Below, piece after piece: positions 8,703 to 17,363 of a DNA stretch of 17,363 nt. A model generated the notes under the pieces. That model saw only the letters and a program-made list of their open reading frames with translations. It did not search any database and was not told where the DNA came from. The stretch comes from Willaertia magna. Lineage: Eukaryota > Heterolobosea > Eutetramitea > Acrasida > Naegleriidae. The stretch covers positions 1-17,363 of the forward strand of contig CADWAF010002210.1 in the NCBI GenBank assembly GCA_902984215.1. The letters are read 5' to 3'. Made by a program: the position numbers and the translations under genes. Numbering within the stretch: the stretch's first letter is position 1; the number at the start of each line of letters is the position of its first letter.

Positions 8703-11009
8703 ATGTTTAGAAGGTCTGGAAGGGAGTTATCCTTTACATCAAATAATAGCCCTACGGAAAGAAAGCTACCATTTCTACCTGGGTATACCTTTGATGATAA
8801 GTTTTTGAACGAAAAGCATCATAAATCTCATTTATTTGAATATAAGAATGGAATCCCTATTGTTTACGATTTTGATGTTCCAGAAGAAGTTGATTTTCTT
8901 TACAGCCAAACTGAAAAGCTTTCAGAACAACTAAAGGCAACCAATGAATTATATAATACCAGTTTTAAGGGTCAAGAGACAGCATCTAGAGAGCCTAAAT
9001 GGTTGTCCTTAGAAAAAAAAGTTCTACGATTTTATGCTTATTTCAAGGAAGGTGTACATGAGAGTCCTGTTGAGCAAAGTAGAATAAGAAAATGTGTTAT
9101 CTTTTATTATTTAGAAGATGATACCATGCATATTAGTGAACCTAAACAAGACAACAGTGGTATTCCTCAAGGTGCACTTGTTAAGAGACACAGATTTCCT
9201 AGAGCCACTAATGATGGAAATGGTCCATATTACAAAATGGAGGATTTAAATGTTGGAAGAGAAGTTAGTGTTTATGGAAAAACTTTTAGAATTGTTGATT
9301 GTGATAGTTTTTCAAGACAGTTTTTAGAATCTGTGGGAATTGAGGTGCCTGATGCTGAACCTTATCCAGGGGATCAATATTCTCAAAATAGAGATGAATT
9401 AAAGAAGAGCATGAATCCATTTATTAAATTAAATCCTATGGATCAAGACTTTAAAAAATACTTGGAGTATTCCTTCAAAGGAAAACGTACCAATCCATCT
9501 AAGGTTGAAAAACTTGCTACTCAAAAATTCTTGCAATTTGATAGACAAGTATTAAGATTTTATTGCGTATGGGACGATAGAGATAGTCTATATGGTGATA
9601 GAAGATTCTTTGTATTGGAATATTATTTATCTGATGACACTGTAAAAGTATCTGAAGTTCTTCCTGCCAACTCGGGCTATGATCCATTCCCAGTATTCAT
9701 TAAGAGACAACGTGTTCCTAAACCAAAAGGTTCAAATGAGCCAACTAAATATTATGACGACACCGACTTTTGTATTGGTAGACAAGTAGATGTTTTTTCA
9801 AAGCTATTTTTCATTTACGATTGCGATGAATTCACAAGACAATACTACAACGAGAAATATGGAATTACTGACCTGTCACCTATTGAGATTAAAGATTCTC
9901 CAAAGATGCCTGTAAGTATTGATGCACCTCCATACAATGGCTTTGGTGACGAAGAAGACTCTCTTGGTTCTTGGAAATATCTTGTTATCAAGCCACCAAA
10001 GAAAGATGTAAAGAAATACATTGAAAATGATAAGAAACAATTAAGATTTGGGGCTGTACTTGATACTGATCAACCTGAAGATAAGGGAAGAAGATTTATC
10101 TTAACATATTATACTTCAGATGATACTCTATCGATATTTGAACCTATTCAAAGAAATAGTGGTATTATTGGAGGAAAATTCTTGCAAAGATCTAGGGTAA
10201 AGGGAAAAGATGGAAATTACTACAAACCTCAAGATTTATACGTAGGGGCAAAGATAAGTATAAACGATCATATTTTCCTTTTGTCAGAAACTGATGAGTA
10301 CACTGTAAAATACATGGAAGACCATCCCACCCAATTTGAAAAGGCTGATTTCAATCAAGTAATAAAGAGAATGAGAGACCATATCACAGAAAGAAATTTA
10401 GGTTTAAGGCACGCATTTAGATTCATAGATACTGACAGATCAGGAAAAATATCACTTGATGAATTGAGGGGTTTGATTAATCGTCTTGAGATAAAGATTT
10501 CTGAACAAGAAATGATAACTCTTATGAGACATTTTGACTCAAATAATGATGGATACTTGGATTACAACGAGTTCGTTTATACAATGTTCCCTACAGATTT
10601 TTCTGGAGAATTAGATGTACCACAAAGAAAATTGGATAGTAATATAAGTGTTGAGCCTCAGAAATACGTTGAAGCCCAAAAGAAGGAAAACCAAGAAACA
10701 AAATCATTGTTAGCTTTTAAAATATTCATGGAAAAGATTTCCAATAGAAGATTACTATTCCAAGATACTTTTAGAATTATTGCTGATAAAAGTCCAGATG
10801 GTATGGTAGGTGAGCCCGAATTTGTTAAGGCAATTAGAGATTATTTACACATGGACTTTAATGACGAGCAAGTAAAATTCTTAGCCGATAGATTTTTCCC
10901 TACAAACAAAAAGAGAATTAGCTACTTAGACTTTATTAAGATTGTAGAAGGTACATCAACTTGGAGTTACCTTCAAAAACATAACAACTTTATGCATGTA
11001 AAACAATAA
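8703..11009 (+). CDS. Axonemal protein with three DM10 domains and EF-hands (RIB72/EFHC type)
   Basis: An intronless 768-residue frame. Three DM10 domains lie at about residues 100-209, 275-381 and 440-538. Each has the same plan: LRFYAYF-like strand, a YY-x(2-3)-DDT core (YYLEDDTMHISEP, YYLSDDTVKVSEV, YYTSDDTLSIFEP), NSG, and a closing D-[SE]-[FY]-[ST] segment. Two canonical EF-hand loops follow, DTDRSGKISLDE (576-587) and DSNNDGYLDYNE (612-623), both with full sets of calcium ligands. A degenerate EF-hand-like pair lies at about 690-755. Three DM10 domains plus EF-hands is the layout of Chlamydomonas RIB72 and vertebrate EFHC1/EFHC2, inner proteins of the flagellar doublet microtubule. The gene implies an organism able to build a motile flagellum. 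EFHC1 versus EFHC2 orthology cannot be settled by eye. Confidence 0.95.
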   Translation: MFRRSGRELSFTSNNSPTERKLPFLPGYTFDDKFLNEKHHKSHLFEYKNGIPIVYDFDVPEEVDFLYSQTEKLSEQLKATNELYNTSFKGQETASREPKWLSLEKKVLRFYAYFKEGVHESPVEQSRIRKCVIFYYLEDDTMHISEPKQDNSGIPQGALVKRHRFPRATNDGNGPYYKMEDLNVGREVSVYGKTFRIVDCDSFSRQFLESVGIEVPDAEPYPGDQYSQNRDELKKSMNPFIKLNPMDQDFKKYLEYSFKGKRTNPSKVEKLATQKFLQFDRQVLRFYCVWDDRDSLYGDRRFFVLEYYLSDDTVKVSEVLPANSGYDPFPVFIKRQRVPKPKGSNEPTKYYDDTDFCIGRQVDVFSKLFFIYDCDEFTRQYYNEKYGITDLSPIEIKDSPKMPVSIDAPPYNGFGDEEDSLGSWKYLVIKPPKKDVKKYIENDKKQLRFGAVLDTDQPEDKGRRFILTYYTSDDTLSIFEPIQRNSGIIGGKFLQRSRVKGKDGNYYKPQDLYVGAKISINDHIFLLSETDEYTVKYMEDHPTQFEKADFNQVIKRMRDHITERNLGLRHAFRFIDTDRSGKISLDELRGLINRLEIKISEQEMITLMRHFDSNNDGYLDYNEFVYTMFPTDFSGELDVPQRKLDSNISVEPQKYVEAQKKENQETKSLLAFKIFMEKISNRRLLFQDTFRIIADKSPDGMVGEPEFVKAIRDYLHMDFNDEQVKFLADRFFPTNKKRISYLDFIKIVEGTSTWSYLQKHNNFMHVKQ

Positions 11010-11023
11010 CATGGCCTAGTTGA

Positions 11024-11029
11024 AATAAA
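11024..11029 (+). terminator. Possible polyadenylation signal of the DM10/EF-hand gene
   Basis: AATAAA occurs about 15 nt after the stop codon at 11009, within the 107-nt gap before the next gene on the same strand. This close spacing recurs after two other genes of the window. Confidence 0.35.
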
Positions 11030-11116
11030 AGTTGTTCAATCCCAAAACCTAACTTCAATTTTACAACCAAACAAGCAAAAAAAATACAATCACACATTCT
11101 TGTATTAACAAGCAAT

Positions 11117-12226
11117 ATGTCTAATTTAAGACCAAGAAAACCTATCGTTGTAGATAGTAGTTTACCAAATGTTGTTGACTATAGCTCATCAGGAATCTCT
11201 GATGAAGACAATGTATTTTTCGATTCCGAAAGTTATTTATCTTCTGATGCTGGCATTGATAAAAATTCAACTTTGTTAAGAAGAGGAAGAGTAAAACAAG
11301 TGGAACAACCAATTGTAATTAGCCACAATAATGAAAATGTGGATCACAATCGTCATCAACAAGTTAATCATCATCACCCAGTTAATACTGTTAAAAAACT
11401 AAGAAAGAAGAGTGCCCAAACCAAACAAGAAGAAACACTCCAAAAATCTTTAAAAGAAGTCCATGATTCAAGTAAACAATTAAGTACAATGGATTTAGAA
11501 GAATATAAAGATTTATTTGTTGTTCCTTATGAAGCTTTCTTTACAACTGAACGTTATAAAAGAGTAATAGAACCTGCTTTAAAAGAATTTGAAGATAATT
11601 TATATATTATACCTAAAGATCAAAAGAAAATTAAATTATTTAAAGAATACACTCCTCAAGAAAGATTTAAGAAATGTATTGATAAAAAGTTTAAAGATAC
11701 TTTACTTAGACAATATGATGCAACATTTATTTCAATTTTAGAAAAACTATTAATACCTTTTTTAAATTCTAGAAAAGAAGAAACTATTCAAACAACAAAA
11801 GAAGAAGAAGAAGAAGCAACAACAGAAATAAGTGAACAATTAAAAGGAAATTTCATTGTTTTAAAGTTAAATGATAAGTATCGTAGACATATTTGCCATG
11901 CAGTTTGTCAATATTACGGCTTAAAATGTTTCCCAGTTGACTTTCAAGAAGGAATTGCTACTGTTATATCAAAACGTAGAAGTATGGTAGAAAAGAATGA
12001 ATATCCTACTAAATGGGTTGATGGAGAATTACTTTCAACATTTATTAAACAAATGAAGTCAAATCAAAGTCAAATGGATTATTCAAAATATTTTGGAAAT
12101 TTAGAAGAAAATGAAGTTGATCTAGTGGATAAGAAATCTTTTGTAAAACATTATAGAAAGAAAAAGAAGAAGACTGCAACAATTGATGATACAACAAATG
12201 CTTCTGATGATGAAAAGGATGAATAA
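11117..12226 (+). CDS. R3H-domain protein, R3HDM4-like
   Basis: An intronless 369-residue protein. The N-terminal 125 residues are Ser/Asn/His-rich and probably disordered. A conserved helical region follows, including YKDLFVVPYEAFF and EYTPQERFKKCID, which resembles the R3H-associated N-terminal domain of animal R3HDM4 (YTPRE-x-F motif). The R3H domain spans about 245-295: R257-H-I-C-H261 supplies the Arg-x3-His core, and HAVCQYYGL is close to HAVCQYM of R3HDM4. A Glu-rich insert at about 227-240 separates the two parts. The C-terminus has a Lys cluster (HYRKKKKKTA) and an acidic end. R3H domains bind single-stranded nucleic acid, and the basic cluster could be a nuclear signal. The cellular role of R3HDM4 is poorly known. 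It lies 107 nt downstream of the DM10 gene on the same strand. Confidence 0.8.
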   Translation: MSNLRPRKPIVVDSSLPNVVDYSSSGISDEDNVFFDSESYLSSDAGIDKNSTLLRRGRVKQVEQPIVISHNNENVDHNRHQQVNHHHPVNTVKKLRKKSAQTKQEETLQKSLKEVHDSSKQLSTMDLEEYKDLFVVPYEAFFTTERYKRVIEPALKEFEDNLYIIPKDQKKIKLFKEYTPQERFKKCIDKKFKDTLLRQYDATFISILEKLLIPFLNSRKEETIQTTKEEEEEATTEISEQLKGNFIVLKLNDKYRRHICHAVCQYYGLKCFPVDFQEGIATVISKRRSMVEKNEYPTKWVDGELLSTFIKQMKSNQSQMDYSKYFGNLEENEVDLVDKKSFVKHYRKKKKKTATIDDTTNASDDEKDE

Positions 12227-12404
12227 GCCTATTTGCAGATTCATTTCATGTAATTAATTGTATCATAAAGTCATAAACTGTAAATTTGTCCATCAATAAG
12301 GATTGGATTATGTACTTACAGCTGTTTTGGCCTTTTCAGTCTCTTTTACATCTTACTATTTGGTATGGACCAATTAATAATAATTCTAAAAAAAAAAATT
12401 AAGA

Positions 12405-13007
12405 ATGGGGAACGCATGTAAATCTTCTTTTAGGGACGTTGAGGAGAGTAACAAAAGGAATCGCTCTGAAGAGATTGTGGAGAATAAGATTGGTCAAAGA
12501 GAAGAAACAAAAATTGATATCAAATTAAAATTAAGGAGATATGATATCAGTGAGCAAAAGATTTCATTCTACTTTTTAGATGGTTATGATATGCACACAG
12601 AGGGGAGTGCTACGGCTAACATTACAAGTAAGGATAGAAATGAAATTATTAAGATATCATTTGAACAAGCTGAGTTTGATCAAGTTGTCAATAACAAAAT
12701 AACAGAGTTTAAGGGAATGAAATCATTTTATCAAAATGATTGCACGCTTATTCAAATGAACCACAACGAAACAGAAAGATATAGTGGAAACAATCTGATT
12801 GAAAAGGTGACAAAATTTAATTACGTTTACACAGGACATGATTGCAATTCTATTCATTGCTATTTTATAATCGTACAACTCAAAGGAAAAGTAGATTGGA
12901 GTATTCAATTTGATTACAGAGTGTATAACTCACCTCTCACCCAAGAACATGATGATTTAGTAAAGGCAGTAATTGAGGGCAATATCCCAACTCTTTTAAA
13001 CATTTAA
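12405..13007 (+). CDS. Unrecognised 200-residue protein with possible lipidated N-terminus
   Basis: The frame starts MGNACKSSFRDVEESNKRN. Gly2, an uncharged residue 3 and Ser7 suit N-myristoylation, and Cys5 could be palmitoylated, as in many membrane-anchored signalling proteins. Lys6 departs from the strict myristoylation pattern, so this is only a candidate. No membrane span is present. Residues 1-40 are charged. The rest (about 40-180) alternates hydrophobic and polar residues, suggesting a beta-rich domain with Trp179 and several aromatic residues. I do not recognise the family. The codon choice is less strictly A/T-ending than in the WDR11 gene. The gene is 178 nt after the R3H gene on the same strand. 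The same reading frame stays open for 51 codons past the stop. A lineage-specific protein is the likeliest explanation. Confidence 0.7.
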   Translation: MGNACKSSFRDVEESNKRNRSEEIVENKIGQREETKIDIKLKLRRYDISEQKISFYFLDGYDMHTEGSATANITSKDRNEIIKISFEQAEFDQVVNNKITEFKGMKSFYQNDCTLIQMNHNETERYSGNNLIEKVTKFNYVYTGHDCNSIHCYFIIVQLKGKVDWSIQFDYRVYNSPLTQEHDDLVKAVIEGNIPTLLNI

Positions 13008-13322
13008 CGCATGCACAAGATAATGTTGAGTAAGTGCTCTATGCCATATAACAATCGTAGTTTGACAATCTCTCCCTCAATCAAAATATCTACTGATGTT
13101 GTTATTGGCGTTTTTTGGTCAATTTGGTTTAAAACGTCCAAAAATAACTTTTTTATTTAAGAAAGTACTGAGGAACGAACAAAGGAATTTAAAATTAGTT
13201 GATGGATGTCAGTCGAATCTAGATTCAACCTGAGTTTGTAAATTAAACGAATAATATAAATAGTGGTCAATTAGAAACAGTGTTCTCTCAATATCAAAAA
13301 AAAACATTTTATAATATTTGCA
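13008..13322 (+). promoter_or_regulatory. Intergenic region after the 200-residue protein gene
   Basis: This 315-nt stretch has no clear gene. A 49-codon frame at 13011-13160 (MHKIMLSKCS start) continues the reading frame of the upstream gene past its stop. A GTAAGT at 13030-13035 could be a splice donor in an untranslated region. A perfect 12-nt palindrome, GAATCTAGATTC, sits at 13215-13226, about 100 nt before the small open frame at 13323. No tRNA fold was found. Confidence 0.4.
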
Positions 13323-13499
13323 ATGCATTACCTGCCGAGTGGTTTCTTCAGAAATGTTTCTCCTTACTTAGCTGTCGCGGGCTTCACACTAATCACAAGC
13401 TATTTCATTCAAAAAGAAGCTAAACTTGTATTTCCTCCTCAACTACACCTTAATGGAAGTAAAAAATACTACTATCTTCAAGGGAGAGTACATAAATAA
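13323..13499 (+). CDS. Candidate small single-span membrane protein (58 residues)
   Basis: The frame starts MHYLPSGFFRNVSPY and ends LQGRVHK before TAA. A hydrophobic segment at about residues 15-29 (YLAVAGFTLITSYFI) follows one basic residue, and the C-terminal half is basic and aromatic (KLVFPPQ, KKYYYLQGR). Size and layout resemble small accessory subunits of mitochondrial respiratory complexes, but I cannot match a family. The frame fills an otherwise empty gap between two genes on the same strand, and its codon use looks protein-like, with more C-ending codons than the flanking non-coding DNA. A spliced longer product is possible. It could also be a chance frame. Confidence 0.5.
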   Translation: MHYLPSGFFRNVSPYLAVAGFTLITSYFIQKEAKLVFPPQLHLNGSKKYYYLQGRVHK

Positions 13500-13647
13500 T
13501 GTAATTATCTAACTGTAAATTAACACCAACCAAAAGTTAATTCAGCATTTGTAAATACTGTTAAAAGCAAACAAAATAAAAAACCTTGTTTGCTTGCCAA
13601 CAAACGCTTTGCAATGTCAAATCTTCTAATTCAAAAAATAAAAAAAA

Positions 13648-16600
13648 ATGAATGAAACTAATAATTCTCTTCAGGATCAACAACGTCATCAAGAAACTAG
13701 CAGTAAAAGAAATAATCATCACTTACCACCAATAACTCCTAAAGTTATTTCTGGTCCACCACTCTTTGATCCTAATAAAATACCTATTAGTGATCCATCA
13801 TCATCTATTTTAAATTTAGGATCCAATAGTTCTAGTAGTGGTATTTCAAGTATTATTAATACAGGTAAAGATACCATTTCATCTGTTTTACCATTTCAAT
13901 TACCAGGTATAGATAATTCATCAAATTCATCAAATAATTCAGCATTTCAAAGTTTATCAACAATTTATCAAGATAATGCAGAAAAATTAAAGAAATTTAG
14001 ATTTAGAATTCATTGGGGATTAAATAATTTAGTTGCATATTGTAGTCAAACATTTATTAATATATTTGATCCAATATCACTTCAACAATTACAATCATTA
14101 TATGGACATCGACATTTAACAACATGTGTTGAATGGTGTGATTTATCTAAAACTAGAGGAATTGAAAGAGGTAATTCAAATATCTTAGCTAGTGGTGATG
14201 AACATGGTTTTATAATTATTTGGGATATTAAAAGAGGTAAAAAATTATTTATTTTCCATGAAGAGAGTGGTAATTCTAAAAAGAATGCAATTGTTGAATT
14301 AAAATGGTTGACAGGTGATGTTAATTATTTATTAAGTTTATCTTCTAATAGTTGTATAAGTTTATGGAATACTCAAACTAATAATAGAGTTTGGAAATTA
14401 GAGTTTAGTGAACCTATTAATCATTTTCATATTGATCCATTTACTTTAAGACATTTAATTTTAACAAGTGATAATGGTGGTATATTTTATGTAAATGATT
14501 TAAATGTTAAAAGTCAACCTGTTGAAATTCAAAGAAAATTACAAATTAGTGGTGGTAATCCAGTAAATAATAAAGAAAGTAAACATCACCACCAAACAAG
14601 TAATTTAAAATCAACAATATTTTCATCTCATACTAGAAATCAAATATTTGTATTAACTAAAAGAGAGATTACATGTTTTGATTTAACAATTAAACAACCA
14701 ATAGTTAATAAAAGTATTAAAGGAGTAAGAACAGACTTTCAACAATTATTTACATTTGAAAATGATCCAAATTTATTATATACAACACATGAAGATGGTA
14801 CATGTTGTGTTTGGGAATATAATGGAGAAAGATTTGAAAGTGTTACATGTGATGTAGTTAGAAGTTCAAAGAATGGAGCAGATAGACCTGGATTATTATA
14901 TGGATTAACAATATCACCAATTGAATCAAATAAAGTAATTGCAATCTCAGCTGATGGTAAATTATGGACATGGGATATTATTAGAGGATTAAGAAATCAA
15001 AATAAATGGATATTGAATGGTATTTATGAAACAACAAGTCATTTAATTTCAAGTTTAAAAGTGTCACCTTTCAATGATATGGTTGCAGTTGGTACAATTA
15101 ATGGATTATTATTAGTTTATGATTTATTAACAAATAATTTAAAAGTTAAACATGATGTTTTTAATAATGTTCCACTTTTAGGTATTCGTTGGTTTGATTC
15201 CAATCAAATTTTATGTTTTACTTCTTCAATGAATGAAAAGAAGAAATATAAAAAGTGTAATGAATTAAGATTAATTAATTTAGAATCAGGTAAACATCAT
15301 ACAATTAATGTAACTAGAAGTAATGATCCAAATAATAGTGAAAAACAACAACAAATTGGAAGTATTAAAGGTATTCGTGTTAGTAATAGTTATAAATATT
15401 TTGCAATTATTTTACAAGATAAACCAATTGAAATTTGGAGATTAGATACTTTAAAATTAATTAGAATGATTCCATTTACAAATGTTACTGCATTAGAATG
15501 GTGTCCTTTAACTAAAGCTAATCATGAAATGTTCTATTTTACAACTAGTGATGGTTCTTTACATTTTTATCGTTGTGAAAATTATAAAGTTGATCCTGAT
15601 GTTAAAAGACCTAAATTATTTGCTTATAATCAAGTCACAGCATTAGCATGGAAGAATGATTTATTAGTTGCAGGTGATTCTGCAGGTAACCTTACTTTAT
15701 GGGAATTATCACATAAGAAAACTAAAGTTATTTCAACTCATCGTGGAATGATTAGAAAGATTGTTTTTAGTAGAGAACATAATCATATTTTAATTTTATT
15801 TACTGAAGGTGATTTTTGTGTTTATGATTTGGATCAACAAATTAAGGTTTCACAATCACCTGTTGGTTTACGTGCTGTTGCAGTCGATTGGGCTAGAGGT
15901 AATTATCCTGTCATTGCTACAAATGCAGGTAGTATTTTAGTATTTGATTTACATTTAAATACATGTAATTCAAATGTTTTAAATCATAATAGAGTAGATC
16001 CAATTAAATCAAGTGCTTTATTACCTAATGATCAAGCACAATATTTAAGAGCAATGATTGAAAATGGTAAATTATCTTTTACTGATGAATTCTTAAAAGA
16101 AGAATATATTATTGATCCACCTAATATGATTAGAAATGGTTTTGGTGAATTTATTGAAAAGGATGCTTCATTAGAAGATCAAATATTATCTCATAGATGG
16201 TTATTACCTAAACATTTAATTAAAGAATTACAAAATCCAAATTTAAAAACTGCAGAAAGATGTTTATTAGCTTCAACTTATTTTGGTGATAAAATTGGTC
16301 AACAATTTTGGAAATTAGCAATTGAATTTTTAACAAAATATAGTCAACATTCTGTTGTGTCACCTACAACAACAACAACTAACAATGATGATAATAATAA
16401 TGAAGAAAAGAAAGAAGAACATTTAAATTTAACTGAAAAGACTGAATTAGAAGTATTTGATCAAAATATTTGTTTAACATCAACTCTTCCAGCTACTTTT
16501 GATCTTTTAAGAGATAATGAATCTGTAAGAAATGAAGAAATGAAAATACTTCAACAACATGATGATACACTTCAAAGTAAATTAAAAGCAGGAGTACCAA

Positions 16601-17363
16601 CAGAACAAGTAAATGAATTGTTCCCATTAGTAGCTAGAAGTGAAAGTGAATTATTACAAAAAGATCAAGCAGTTAAAGTATTGTTACAAACACCATTAGA
16701 TAGTAAGAATTTGTATCAAAATTATTTACATGCATGTGTATTAGCAGCATCTAATTCACCTAATCACTTTAAAGAAACTGTTCAATTTGTTTCAAGTTCA
16801 TTAATTTCATTAAAGAAAGAAGATGATATACAATTTGGAGTACAATTATTATGTTCAATAGGTGAAGGACTAAAAGCGTGTAGAATTTTACAAGATTTTG
16901 ACATGTGGGAGAAAGCAGCACGTATTGCTAAATGTATTTTACCTGAACATGAAAGTATTATTATTTTAACACGTTGGGCAGATCATTTACAATCAAATAA
17001 TCAATTATTAAAATCAATTGGTGTTTGGATGAGTTTAGGTTTATTTAAAGAAGTATTAGATTTATTACATAAATCTGAATTAGATGATATTGCTTCTTTA
17101 TTTACAAAAGCTTATGATGAATATATTCCAAATATTCCATTAGATGTTCTTCATAGATATCGTATCTTAAAGGTTTCAAATCCAACAAAATTAAGTGAAC
17201 CTTTATATAGTTGTACAAAGAATCACAATGATTTTGAAATGACTTGTAGAAAACTTAAATATTTTGTTTATCAACAATATGCTGTCTTTTTAGATAAGAT
17301 TGGTTATAATGAAATGTCAAATGAATTTAAATTATTGATAAAACCTGAAGAAGTTGGTTTGTC
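13648..17363 (+). CDS. WDR11: WDR11 orthologue, WD-repeat trafficking protein; C-terminal end beyond the right edge
   Basis: The frame is open without a stop from ATG 13648 to the edge, 1238 residues and no intron; human WDR11 has about 1224. Residues 1-108 are a Ser/Asn/Pro-rich extension; no other Met occurs before the conserved part, which supports this start. From residue 112 the sequence follows WDR11: IHWGLNNLVAYCSQTFINIF, SGDEHGFIIIWDI, LWNTQTNNRVWKL and FHIDPFTLRHLILTSD. Two WD40 propellers span about 112-790. The helical C-terminal region includes GEGLKACRILQDFDMWEKAA near 1073 and TRWADHL near 1112, matching the WDR11 alpha-solenoid. A Thr/Asn/Glu-rich insert lies at about 905-930. 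In animals WDR11 forms a complex with FAM91A1 that acts in endosome-to-Golgi vesicle capture. Third codon positions are almost all A or T. Confidence 0.93.
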   Translation, partial: MNETNNSLQDQQRHQETSSKRNNHHLPPITPKVISGPPLFDPNKIPISDPSSSILNLGSNSSSSGISSIINTGKDTISSVLPFQLPGIDNSSNSSNNSAFQSLSTIYQDNAEKLKKFRFRIHWGLNNLVAYCSQTFINIFDPISLQQLQSLYGHRHLTTCVEWCDLSKTRGIERGNSNILASGDEHGFIIIWDIKRGKKLFIFHEESGNSKKNAIVELKWLTGDVNYLLSLSSNSCISLWNTQTNNRVWKLEFSEPINHFHIDPFTLRHLILTSDNGGIFYVNDLNVKSQPVEIQRKLQISGGNPVNNKESKHHHQTSNLKSTIFSSHTRNQIFVLTKREITCFDLTIKQPIVNKSIKGVRTDFQQLFTFENDPNLLYTTHEDGTCCVWEYNGERFESVTCDVVRSSKNGADRPGLLYGLTISPIESNKVIAISADGKLWTWDIIRGLRNQNKWILNGIYETTSHLISSLKVSPFNDMVAVGTINGLLLVYDLLTNNLKVKHDVFNNVPLLGIRWFDSNQILCFTSSMNEKKKYKKCNELRLINLESGKHHTINVTRSNDPNNSEKQQQIGSIKGIRVSNSYKYFAIILQDKPIEIWRLDTLKLIRMIPFTNVTALEWCPLTKANHEMFYFTTSDGSLHFYRCENYKVDPDVKRPKLFAYNQVTALAWKNDLLVAGDSAGNLTLWELSHKKTKVISTHRGMIRKIVFSREHNHILILFTEGDFCVYDLDQQIKVSQSPVGLRAVAVDWARGNYPVIATNAGSILVFDLHLNTCNSNVLNHNRVDPIKSSALLPNDQAQYLRAMIENGKLSFTDEFLKEEYIIDPPNMIRNGFGEFIEKDASLEDQILSHRWLLPKHLIKELQNPNLKTAERCLLASTYFGDKIGQQFWKLAIEFLTKYSQHSVVSPTTTTTNNDDNNNEEKKEEHLNLTEKTELEVFDQNICLTSTLPATFDLLRDNESVRNEEMKILQQHDDTLQSKLKAGVPTEQVNELFPLVARSESELLQKDQAVKVLLQTPLDSKNLYQNYLHACVLAASNSPNHFKETVQFVSSSLISLKKEDDIQFGVQLLCSIGEGLKACRILQDFDMWEKAARIAKCILPEHESIIILTRWADHLQSNNQLLKSIGVWMSLGLFKEVLDLLHKSELDDIASLFTKAYDEYIPNIPLDVLHRYRILKVSNPTKLSEPLYSCTKNHNDFEMTCRKLKYFVYQQYAVFLDKIGYNEMSNEFKLLIKPEEVGL

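Noticed and set aside
12723..12908. Minus-strand open frame of 61 codons
   Set aside because: It is antisense to the 200-residue protein gene and has no features of its own.
13201..13240. tRNA-like TCGAATC sequence
   Set aside because: It is part of a palindrome, and no acceptor stem or anticodon arm can be built around it.

Overview
This is AT-rich nuclear DNA from a eukaryotic protist. Coding uses the standard genetic code, genes are tightly packed on both strands, and the few introns are short GT-AG introns. A flagellar-doublet protein (RIB72/EFHC type), heterotrimeric G-protein signalling parts, N/S-rich low-complexity tails and A-rich sequence before start codons all fit a heterolobosean amoeboflagellate such as Naegleria. 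That genus-level guess is inference from gene content and composition, not a database match.

Layout, left to right. (1) Positions 1-2267, minus strand: the N-terminal 755 residues of a type II membrane, exostosin-like (GT47-type) glycosyltransferase that carries a second exostosin-like module and runs off the left edge. (2) 2268-2722: divergent intergenic region. (3) 2723-4510, plus: a 567-residue MFS transporter in three exons, split by introns of only 41 and 43 nt. (4) 4634-6877, minus: a 747-residue receptor-like protein with a signal peptide, an ectodomain resembling a bacterial solute-binding domain, seven membrane spans and a C-terminal RGS domain. (5) 7312-8450, minus: a heterotrimeric G-protein beta subunit (355 residues, one 71-nt intron). 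(6) 8703-11009, plus: an axonemal protein with three DM10 domains and EF-hands. (7) 11117-12226, plus: an R3HDM4-like R3H-domain protein. (8) 12405-13007, plus: an unrecognised 200-residue protein with a possible lipidated N-terminus. (9) 13323-13499, plus: a 58-residue candidate single-span protein. (10) 13648 to the right edge, plus: a WDR11 orthologue, nearly complete at 1238 residues.

The most interesting pattern is the 7TM-RGS gene lying directly downstream of, and on the same strand as, the G-beta gene. Both products would act in the same G-protein cycle at the plasma membrane, one as subunit and the other as a sensor coupled to a GTPase accelerator. The other genes have no obvious common pathway. 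The membrane-trafficking protein WDR11, the Golgi-type glycosyltransferase and the flagellar protein look like ordinary housekeeping neighbours. I saw no tRNA, rRNA, CRISPR array, transposon or viral gene.
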